Positions 47,801 to 58,322 of a stretch of 64,000 nucleotides of DNA are shown piece by piece. How positions within the stretch are numbered: position 1 is the first letter of the stretch; each line of letters begins with the position of its first letter. Source of the DNA: Numida meleagris (Eukaryota; Chordata; Aves; Galliformes; Numididae); assembly GCF_002078875.1 (NCBI RefSeq), contig NC_034413.1:61992453-62056452 (forward strand), in the 5' to 3' direction. Position numbers and translations under genes: made by a program. Under the pieces are notes generated by a model. It worked only from the letters and a program-made list of their open reading frames with translations, had not been told where the DNA came from and ran no database searches.

Positions 47801-50800
47801 TTGTGGTTCCTCATTTCCACGTACCTGCACCTGTGCAGCAATGTTCTCAAAGACAAGAGTTCAAACTGTTCCTCTGGATATTACCAAGGATCAAATGCTA
47901 AGGCAAAACCTGGCCAATAATAGTTGATTTCAGATATCTTCCCTCGTTCTTGTACATCCTTCAATCCATAAAATATTGAAACAGCAAAGGGTGTATTTCA
48001 TCATCTCACTTTAATATGCAGTTCAGATATGGTTCTCCCAGAAGATCAGTAGGAAAAGACAAAAATATTCCTAACGATATTTATTGGTATTTTCCAACCT
48101 ATCTATTGTGTTTCCTCTTCATGTCCCTATCAGCACAAAACTAAACAACCTTTTTATAAAAAGTGCCAAAGAGAGGTATAACCACTGGCTTTGCATACTT
48201 ACTAAGATTGGATATGATGCCTGATATTCGATGGCATTTAAAACGCTGTTTTGCTGTGTGCTTCACTTGCATTTCATTGAGTAATAGTTGAGATCACGTC
48301 AGAATGCATTAGTATGATTGTGGTAATAACTTTCTATACCTGATATGTGACTGCATGCCTGATTAGGATGAATAGTTAATGTGATTAAAATATACCATAA
48401 GCAACACTTTTTTTAATCCAAAGTAAGCCCTTAATATGAAATAGGACAAAAAAGAATTCTTGTGGCTGATATATTTCCAGCTGTTAATTCTAATCTTATT
48501 TATTTCTTTAAAGGTGTAAGGTAGTTTTTAGACCTTCTATCTATGTTTCAGCATTTGATGTAATGCGTCAGGATTGTTACTTTGAATTCAAACAGTAAAT
48601 TCATCTCAGTTTGTATGCGTACCCTCAGGGAAAATCGTAAATAAAAAATAATAATACAAGGAAAAATATCTGGTTCTTCATGATGGTTAGTGAGGATGGT
48701 GTGATATTTACCTCATCGCTTTCTGGGAACAGTTTCTTTCTCATTCATGCTGAAAAATCCCTTATGCTTAAATAATCTCTTGAAAGAACAGAACTACTGG
48801 AGGAGTAAAGTAGCAATTAACATCAATGTGGTATTAGATCTGGCCTCCTAGCTATCTAAAGTGGAAGCAAACTTCACATTTCCATGATCTGTAATTGTTC
48901 CTGATAGGAGCTGAGCTTCAAGTATCAGTGTGGAAAGTAACAATGGATCAGCAGGTACAGGTGCTCAACCAGAAAACATTTGAAGAAAAATCACTTAAAG
49001 CAGTGTCAAATCTCCTTGATCCCACAACATGACACAAGAAGCAGAAGAGTTTTGCAACAGCTGCAAGGAGGGAGGTGGGGGGTTTCTATGCTGTGCTGAA
49101 GTGTAGGTGGCCTTCTAGGCGGACTCATTCCTCGAGCGTGTTGGCAATTAGGCTGCAGTTCTGAGAACAGCAGTAATTTTGTTGAAATTGTAAAGATGTT
49201 GATATCTGGACACAAACTTGTACATGCTTGCTTTCATAAACTTAACTGAGACACTTGTTTGGTAAACTATTTAAAAACACCTGATTAATATCCACTCATT
49301 TAAAGGTAGAGATGGTCTTAGGTGTTTATCCAAAGAAAATATGACAGGCTCTAGTACTTGAAGAACTCAGAGTTCAGGAAGGGCAGTGCAAGAAGAACTA
49401 GGGTAGAGTTATGATAAGAGAAGATTTAGGTCAGTTGCCATGTTTAAGGAAAGACCAGTCTGCTAAAGTTGATGATGGAAACCTCATTAATCTGGGTGGT
49501 TCTGATAAAAGGTCTACAGTACCCATTCTAGTGTCCAGTAGGAAACAGTCCTGTACCAATAAAGCAAGTGGCTACACGACCTCAGAGAGATATTCTGCCT
49601 TTAATTTCTGTAACTGTGGTTCCTGGTAAGTCTGTTTTGAATTAGAGCAATAGAAGACAAGGAAGAACATATGTCTTTATTTGATTATGTGAAACTCAAA
49701 CTGAATAAAATCACATCTTACATTAGATCACCATATGCACTTAGCCTTTGCCCTCTTGAGGGAGTAGGGATTTTGACGAAGATGGATGCTTCTCTAAACC
49801 CAGATTTATTTATCAAAGGAATGCTTCACAGTGGTCACTCGGTTTAGCTGTAGAATATCAAATTACTAAAGATATAATTCTCCAACAAAAGCCTGTCTCT
49901 GACATCATTTAACCTAAACAGAAAACTGGAGCAACTTTTAACAAAGTGGCCTGAGCAGAGAATCTGATAGCAGTGACAAAACTTAAGAATAACAATAGTT
50001 TATAAGGATATAGAAGAAATGCAGAATCAGATCCATAATGATCATTTTGTGAATGTGAATCATGCTGTAGTTGCTGTGGGTAGGACTGCAACTTGCTCTC
50101 CAGTATGCACCAAACAGAAGTACAGGTCTCTCGAATTCTGTTTTGAGCCCTTCACCATTTTTTGTCTCCATTTCCATCTTAAGTAAATGACCTGGATGGT
50201 GACAAGCACCTCTGAATTGTGGTCAGGATTGTGATGGTGTTTTGTTAGTCTATTTATTTCCCACAGTTGATTTCTTCTTTATTTGCAAGAAACAGAAGAG
50301 AGATTAAAGCTCCCCAGTTCTATCTAAAATGAATTCCGAAATCACATACTATAACTGTTTCCACTCTGAAACCTGAAGGTCTAGCAGCACAGGGAGCTCA
50401 GGATGAAAACATGAAAGCACAAAGCAGGCAAGCAGTGCAGGATTATCCTACCAACTAGGATGAGGCTCTCAGGTTCAATGTAGTTTTAATACAGCTCTTG
50501 TAGAGAAATAAATTTATGTTAAAATATTTGATATGCATAACAACTTCTGATATGATTTATGTGCACTTGAAGCAAATGAGCAGAACAAAAATAGAGCACG
50601 CTCTTACCAAATAACTAACCTCCAGCTTATTTGGCATGTTCTGTCTTCATATCTCATCTGACAGTAGATGACAGTCCTTTCATGAGTACATCAAGCTCTG
50701 GAGGTCAAGGCAACTGTGGTTAACTCCCAGATGTGGTTGTTTATCTGAAGTGTATCTAAACCTCTTGAATCTGCATCGCTGAGCTGGAACTCTCTCAGCA

Positions 50801-51404
50801 CCAAGCCTTCATTCTAGAAGGGCAGGGATGAAGTCATTAGTGCATAAACTGCACCTGTTTTTAAAACCCAGAGACTTAGCTGGGAACTCAGTGGACAAAG
50901 ACAGGAAAGGAGGTGGGTAAAGATTTTGCCAAACTGTGTTCAGGCTTCTTGTCCACAACAAGAGTGTTAGTGGCTGTAGCAATCTTGGCCGAAATTAGGT
51001 ATGAATGCTTTGCAGATGCATTGCCATATGTAAACAGTGCCTGGCAGCGCCCTGGAGAAACACAGTATGTATCTCCATCCACATCCAGCCAGCTTCCTGG
51101 TAGAAAATGCCCTTTGCCTTTGGAGAACGTTGTGTAATACAAAGGAACTACTGCAGGACCACTGCATCATTTAGTGTCTGTGTACCATGGCCAGAGCCTT
51201 GAGGCTAATCTGCATTGTGTTCATTTTTCCCAAAAATCTAGAGCTCTGCCCCCACCCTTTTCACCATCCAGGACGCTTATATCTGATCATTTTATTAGTG
51301 AGCTAACCACACTCCAGCTCACATGCTGGAGTCAGTAAACTCAGTAGTTTTCAGCTGAGTTGAAAATAAGTGTGGTATGTGCTAGATAAATACAGAAAAG
51401 TTTC

Positions 51405-51455
51405 CATAGAATCATAGAATATTCTGAGTTGGAAAGGAGCCACTGGTATCATCGA
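51405..51455 (-). mobile_element. Short CR1 3' terminus
   Basis: Antisense terminal octamers catagaatcatagaat are followed by attctgagttggaaagg and then lose similarity. Only about 50 bases of the CR1 end remain. Confidence 0.75.
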
Positions 51456-52785
51456 TAGACACAGTGCTTCCACAAAGATGTTTGTCTCTCAAATCTGTGC
51501 AGTAAGAGTGAATTTGTTTAAAAGAAAACTAAATGTTATACAGAAAAGCAAGGGACAGCCTTCTCCCTATGGAGCTGAACTGACGTTTAAGGTGTTGTAG
51601 TGGTAATGTGTGAAAAAGCCAAAAGTAGAGTAGACTTTGACAAATAGTGCAAGCTTTGGCATTTGCTCCAAATATTACTGGAAGAGGATCATTCAGAAAG
51701 GATGCTGTTAAGCGAAACTAGACCCTAACTCAGATTATATTAAATGGAAATTTTTTTGCAAATTCTCAGCTAAAGAGGTTTCCAAAAGTGGTTATTAAAA
51801 CATAAAGTTTTGCCACTGTTAACAACCTAGCCATTATAGCAGTGACCTAAAAGCCAGGGAATAAAAATTTACTGTTGGTAACAAAACTGTCTAGAATATG
51901 TTCTTCACAGTCCAAAAGGAGAAATGCAAATACCGTGTATTTATAGTCAGCCCTCAGAAACAGGGAAAATGAACAGTGAATGAGCTGTTTTCTTTCTGCT
52001 TTTTATAACTGGAAATATTTTTTCCCATTAAACACTTGGAGGCCAGCATTCCATTTCTGTATTCAATACTTTCTTGAGTAACACCTATTGACTCCAGCAA
52101 GGTGTTATCTCAGTAAGAACAACATGACTCGATTTATGGCTTTTATGTTTGAAAGTCTTCCTTTAATGCTCAGAAGTACATGTGTGTCCACAGTTCTGAA
52201 ATTTATTTTAAGTATAAATTTCAAGTTAATGCATTTTTAAATTGGGGAGAACTCTCAGGAGGATTTTGAAAGGGAAAGTGCTAAAATTCTGCTTCTGTTG
52301 AAGGGGAGATTAAAATTCCCAGCGGAAGCAGTCAGAGGGCAAGGCTGAGCGCTGCTGAAGATCCCACCCAGTACTGGAAACTCCCTTAAGCTGATATCTT
52401 TGTCTCTCCTGAAGTATTAACCACCACACAGCTATTGGCCTCCATTTGAGTGAAGAAAGCTTTTTGGTGACAGCAAGAGCTAGCTATGTTTAATACCTGG
52501 CTATGGAGAAGATGAAGATGATCTGCGCTCTTGTTATACTTCTGCTGTTATTTATTTATGAGACGCTTGGGTGTATTTGGTGGTGTTTTCTGGAAACATG
52601 AAAGGGAGAGTTTGACGCAATAGAATTCACCTCTTCCTCCAGTCTAGCATGTCTTGGGTACATCACATGGCTTCTGCATTCTTCATTTTGCTCTGTAAAT
52701 TAGGGTTGATAGGTCTTTTACTGCAAAGGCAGTGGCTATGAGGTAAACCTATTGAAAATGGTGAAGTGTTCAAATTATTATGTAA

Positions 52786-53424
52786 TCATAGATTCATAGA
52801 ATCATAGAATGGCCTGGGTTGAAAAGGACCTCAAAGATCATCGAGTTTCAACCCCCATGCTGACTGCAGGGTTGCCAACCACTAGACCAGGCTGCCCAGA
52901 GCCATGTCCAGCCTGGCCTTGAACACCTCCAGGGATGGGGCATCCACAACCTCCTTGTGCAACTTGTTCCAGTGTATCACCACCCTCTGTGAAAAAATTC
53001 CTCCTAATATCTAACCCACATCTCCCCTGTCTCAGTTTAAAACTATTCCCCCTTGTCCTATCGCTATCCACCCTCATGAACAATGTTTCCCCCTCCTGTT
53101 TATATGCTCCCTTCAAGTGTTGGAAGGCCACAATGAGGTCTCCCCAGAGCCTTCTCCAAACTAAACAAGCCCAGTTCCCTCAACCTTTCCTCATAGGAGA
53201 GGTGCTCCAGCCCTCTGATCATCTTAGTCACCCTCCTCTGAACTCATTCCAAGAGCTCTACGTCTTTCTTGTGCTGGGGCCCCCAGGCCTGGACGTAGTA
53301 CTCCAGATGGGGCCTCACAAGAGCCGAGTAGAGGGGGACCACCACCTCCCTCTCCCTGCTGGCCACTCCTCTTTTAATGCAGCCCAGAACATAGTTGGCC
53401 TTCCAGGCTGCCAGCGCACACAAT
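52786..53424 (-). mobile_element. CR1 LINE fragment, about 640 bp, with ORF2 tail
   Basis: The longest well-preserved CR1 here. The 3' end on the left has octamers (cataga, tcatagaatcatagaatgg), followed by the full 3' region. At the right, on the minus strand, the C-terminal part of the ORF2 reverse transcriptase is readable in one frame (53244-53424), with landmarks [28 protein letters not shown] and DVELLE. Similarity stops abruptly near 53424, the usual CR1 5' truncation without a target duplication. The ORF is only a fragment and cannot function. Confidence 0.95.
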
Positions 53425-54037
53425 AGAGGGCAGGTATGTGGCTCAGGCAGACTGGAAATGATATCCCTCAAAGCAATCTGAGCATTGCACATGTGTAGCT
53501 GCAAGGTAATCAAACAGACCTACCCCATTTAAAAATACAATGCAGAACAACAGACAAGTGGAAAAACATAGAAGGAACTTGAAGGAAGTGAATGCTTTTT
53601 GAGGCTGAGGTATCTCTGGCTAAGATGATTTCATGCTGTAATGTGATAGCTGTTGTGAGACCTTTGCGAGGAGCTTGTAGCCAAGTGTCACGTGAGACAC
53701 TGTTGGCTTCTGGGGAGGTGAGACCCCCTTGCTTCGTTACATTATCTTTGAGAAATTCCAGGGAACTTGGAAATAAACAAGTGCACAGTCCTGATCCTGT
53801 GCCTGGAAGGACTGGGCTGGAGTGGTGTGTTTCAAACAAGAAATTATTTCATACCTACTCAAGGATTAATCTCTGTGGCTTTATAGATTCTCCTTCCACA
53901 GATGTCAACACCAGTAGGAATTATTCCTATTGTTTTAAAGCTCTAGTAATCACTTGCTCTCGTGCCTTTGAAAGTAAGGGGCTTACTTGCCACAGTTGTA
54001 TTACTCATACTCTGTTTCTTGCTTTGTTTGCTGGTAG

Positions 54038-54229
54038 AATACGTACACCAATGCAGACAAGCTTTTAGAGGCTGCAGAGCAGTTGGCTCAGACTGGGGAA
54101 TGTGACCCTGAAGAGATCTATAAAGCAGCCCGGCATCTGGAAGTACGGATTCAGGACTTCGTCCGGAGGGTGGAACAGAGGAAGCTTCTCTTGGACATGT
54201 CAGTCTCCTTCCATACCCACACGAAAGAG
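54038..54229 (+). CDS. KALRN: KALRN internal exon: end of spectrin repeat 4
   Basis: The exon encodes 64 residues from NTYTNADKLLEAAEQLAQTG to LLLDMSVSFHTHTKE and completes spectrin repeat 4. The paralogue-specific residues IYKAARHLEV and RKLLLDM and the final HTHTKE match kalirin, where TRIO has IYQAAHQLED, RKILLDM and HTHVKE as I recall. IQDFVRRVEQRKLLLDM has the third-helix pattern. The acceptor is gtttgctggtag and the donor gtaaga, phase 0 at both ends, 192 nt. That is the same length and phase as the exon at 1580, fitting an exon pattern that follows the repeat. The next kalirin exon, starting LWTWMEDLQK in human, is not found before 64000. Confidence 0.97.
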
Positions 54230-55215
54230 GTAAGATGTGCATGAGGGATTTTTTTGTATGTTTTGCACTGTGCTTCAGGAGGCTGACTGTGGGCACAAAC
54301 TAAAAACCCAGGTGACATAAAACATGTCTTCGTCATGCCAGACTTAAAGTGGTTTGCTTGATGCATATGATTAGCTGTTTTAAACAGAAAACAAGATGCG
54401 AATGAAAAAAAAGATGAACGGTATATTACACTAAAATAAAAAGACAGAATAACAGATCAAATGGTGCTTAATTCACAACTAGAATGTATTGTTACAAAGC
54501 AAGAATATGCTTATAGGAACATCAGTTGATGTTGCAGCAGTCGCTTGCAGTGCGATATGTATCCTCAGAGAGATTCCATTTAAATGCAATGTTAATGAGT
54601 GTAGCCATTATTATTAAGTGTTACTGGAAGTCTTACATTTTTTTAATGAGACAGATTTCACTTTTCAAAATTGGGGGTAAAGAGCAAACTACCACATACT
54701 AATACAGTGAATCAGTGAGGACCTGAATAAATGCAGTTTAGTGTAATTGAAAAATACCCAGAGATAAGGCCGTCTCACCAGAGATACAGTGGACAGGCCA
54801 TCAAATGGGAGGCCACTGGGGATGTAATTAAAGCATACTTCACATTTTTCTGCAGACCAAAGACCATTCAGTGATGAGTGACTTTTAAAGACAGGCTTTC
54901 TGCTGAGAGAGATGGAATTAGTTAGAATGGTTGTTTTCGTGCCCTGTAGCATCTGTTTGCAGCAGTACATTAAGTCAGAAAGATGCTCTCAGAGTCTGAA
55001 AGCTTTATCCTTTGTTTGTTGATTTACAAGTTACAGACGAGTTGCATATAGCTGGCTTCAGTGTGTTGGGCAGCCCCCTTAAATAGAGGGTGTACATACT
55101 TGTGTTTCTTATAATACTTGTGTTTCGAATAATATCTTAAAGTGTCCAGTCCATATATACCCATTCTAATGACCAGTATCATTAATGTCAATGCCTTCTG
55201 TCATTCTAATGACCA

Positions 55216-55307
55216 ATTTTAGAAGCACTCCCAAATATACCCATATTAATGATCATGAGAATGACCAGTGTCACTAGAATGGGTATATTTGGGAGTGCTG
55301 CTAAAAT
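55216..55307. repeat. Near-perfect foldback (28-bp arms, 36-nt loop)
   Basis: Left arm 55216-55243 (attttagaagcactcccaaa then tataccca) pairs with right arm 55280-55307 at 27 of 28 positions; the one mismatch is A opposite G at 55223. Weaker pairing continues into the loop (55244-55253 with 55270-55279), so the folded stem could reach about 38 bp with a loop of roughly 16 nt. The size of about 92 nt suits a precursor hairpin or a tiny foldback element. Expression cannot be judged. Confidence 0.9.
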
Positions 55308-58270
55308 CTTCTTCTTTTCCTTGTTCTTGTCAGGAAGAGTGTTCATCATTAATATGTTCAGCATTTCTGCTCAGCAAACTCATACCATTTAAGTGTTCCG
55401 TGATCCTTAAGAACAAAAATATTGTATAAACATGATGGATTGGTGGTGATAGATTGGTGGAGGGGAAGAAAGCAGCACTATGCCTATTACAGCTGTTGAT
55501 ACATGAAGGTTTTCGTTTTCGTAGCATCTTAGAATGATTGTCCTGCTTCTGTAATGTACCAAAAAAAAACTAGTTACTTTAAGCCTGTGAATAGTGCTAT
55601 TGTTTCCCGGGTAGCTCACACGCTTGCAGCTACACTGGTTTGCCACAGGGGAAACTTAATTAGTTATTTCCTCAGTCAAATTATTTCATAACAGTTTCCT
55701 ACTGTGATTAACCTTGCTTCACCTATGCAGCTGGTGACTAGTAACACTAAAACAGACATGACTCCAGGAAGCTATTAATGCAATGTTTTCTATCATTTAA
55801 ATTTCTTCTGACGATTACTGGTACTGAGTTGCCTTATTTGGGTTTGGGAACTAGAGCTTCTGTATATGATTTTGGATTGCGGTGCAGTATACTCACCTCT
55901 ACTGCTCTTCAACCAGAATGGAACTAGCCAGCTGCACTCACCTTTTTCCATGAGCCCTGTTCTGATGTTTAAAAATGCGGATGTACAAAAATGCCAATAC
56001 TTTTTAAATTGTTAAAAAATCCAGTCTTTTGTAACAGCATCAGTAGTGTTTACTAGGTAGTGAGAGTGAACGCTAAACCTCTGCCTCACTGTCGTTCACC
56101 CATGGGACAGATGGACATCGTGATGCCTCTTTGGAAAGCCTAGTAAGTGTTTACAGTCATTTAGGGAGTTCTGGAGTGAACAGACTCCTCTGGGCGCCTA
56201 AGATCTCTCACTACAGAGAGACAGATGGGCGAGCTGTGGCATAAAAGTCGGACATGAGCAAAGTCAGGCTGGACCCAGAGGTCTGCATTCACCAGGCCAG
56301 CTGACAGCTGTTGGGTTGGATGCAAAGAGGCTGCAAAAGTTATTGCACTTTCCAGCAGCTCCTCTGGTGTCGGAGGATGCACAGTAGTTCTGCAAGAGAA
56401 AGGAAGTTTTCACGTCTTCAACCCTGTGTTACTTCCACTCATGGGGAGGCCAAACACTCTGGCTTTTGGCATATTCACCACATATCGTTGTGTGTCACTA
56501 CCTGCCTCCTTCAGAGATGCGTTTCTGCATCTTGAAAGCACTGGTGAGAGTCACACAGTCCGATACCTCAAAATTACTCAGAAATAATAAGTGAGGAGAT
56601 TGCTGTGGTTTTAGTATTTGTCTGCCAACTGAGGGGATCCACATAGACACAGGGAAGTCATTGAAGGCAGCTGGGGAGACCTGGTGGAAAGGGCAAACCA
56701 TTATGATATGAGAGTCTTAGCACATATTTGGATCTGTGCTCATCTTTTTTGCAATAAATAGATTGGCTGTTGTAGAAATGACTCATTGCTTGGCCTTGCT
56801 TGGACCTTCATGTACACTGTAAAATGACAGTTTAACCAACGTAATTGTCATTCTTCAACATGAAAAACAGTAGAATTCCTCAAAAATGAAGAAATACAAA
56901 CATCCTTCCTTTTCCACCTTGCCTCTGATAGTATTATGTTCTTTTTCTGTTTCACATCAGTTTAACTCACTTATTTCTCCCTGGGCTCTGGCTAGGAGAT
57001 GCTCTCAGCCATGGTGAGAACTCCCAGCCTGCAGGGCTGGGCTGGACAGTGTGCAGGTTCTTGCTCTATTCACTTGTACAGGCCAGGTCTGCACCATCCG
57101 TGCTCAATTTTTGAAACTGCATAAAAATAAATCCGCTGTATTAGATAACATTCTAGATTGCATTAGATTCCAGTTTTAAAGATAGGATTCGCTAAGCAAA
57201 ATTACCTTTGAGTCAATGGCATTTTATAGTTGAGTTAAAGAAATAGTTTGGAGTCAGATTTAAATTCTAGCAGATGTCAAGGCAAGAAAGCCTTTTGCTG
57301 CAGCAGTAAAAGAGGGGAACATCTGAGATCCATTGCTGCTGCTTCACCAGCAGGCATTCCAGTTGGACTGCCAACACATGCCTCCCTGATTAACCTTGCC
57401 CTCCTACCTGCAGCACTGGGCCTGATACTGAACTCTGACCATCTAAACCCTTCACCTGGGAGTGTCCTGAGGCAGGAGAGAGCAGTTTGGTTGGCATGCT
57501 AGTGTGTTTAACACCTGACATTTGGTATTATTCAGCAAGGCGTTATTATTTACTTAATAATAACCATCATTATTCATTTCAACATTTGTAATTCTTAAAG
57601 AAACCATTTCTTTAATGATTTGCAACTGTTTCTCTTATGTCCTTGGAAATGAATAAACAGTTGGTTTAGTGTTTTTTGGCAAAAATGCAAGAAACTACAG
57701 ACTAGCTGTATTTTTCATCTAAGTTTCCCAAATTCTCATTATTTCTTGATGTATTAATCTACTGAGACAGAACTGGTGAAAGGGAGAGTTAAGTAGAAAA
57801 AATCAGTCTTACTGACATGGTCTTTATGGAAATATTCTAAATATCTTCCTGCAGCAAACATGGCTTCCTAGCACAGATGAATTACACTTCTGACACTGTA
57901 GTTCCCATATGTGAACTTCTCACACTTTCCCCTGTCCTCTGCCTACCTCTGCATCTCCACGTGTGACAACCAGCATTCCAAGCATCTGGGAAACTTTCCA
58001 CTTTTCCCATTTTTGAGAAGCCCTCCTTCCAAATAAATGTGTCTTTCTGGAATCTTCCTTTCTATAAATTCTTCAGGGCAATATGCAGTACTGAGTTAAA
58101 TTTAAACCTAGACATCCCATGAGCAATTAAAGTGAGAATTGTGGGGGTTTTTTGTACCCCAACAGACATGAATCACTGCTCATTTCATGTCAAAGCATCA
58201 TAAGAGAGAGGACTCCTCATGCTAAGCAGTGACATTCAGCTGAAGGAGTATGAAAATGAAAATTAATTAT

Positions 58271-58322
58271 GAAATTAATGAAAAATGTAAAATTATGAAA
58301 TTAATGAAAAATGTAAAATTAT
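58271..58322 (+). repeat. 26-bp tandem duplication, two identical copies
   Basis: The unit gaaattaatgaaaaatgtaa plus aattat occurs at 58271-58296 and again identically at 58297-58322, with partial copies on both sides. A recent AT-rich minisatellite-like duplication. Confidence 0.95.

Larger units (their letters stand above)
35782..54037 (+). other. KALRN: KALRN intron, 18.3 kb
   Basis: A GT-AG intron with donor gtaaga and acceptor ctggtag. It holds the A21 run, an 82-nt pyrimidine tract, an AT microsatellite, CR1 pieces at 40716, 44685, 51405 and 52786, and a probable antisense LTR from 41411. A GC-richer block at 44840-45250 has long overlapping frames on both strands but no family resemblance. 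The stretch 45300-51400 shows nothing nameable apart from a CNE-like AT-rich block near 48.2-48.4 kb. Confidence 0.85.

Noticed and set aside
52935..53426. 163-codon + strand ORF
   Set aside because: It is the antisense reading of a CR1 element, not a gene.
1580..54229. Assignment of the exons to TRIO instead of KALRN
   Set aside because: QKRHDDFEE, IYKAARHLEV, RKLLLDM and HTHTKE match kalirin rather than the TRIO versions I recall.
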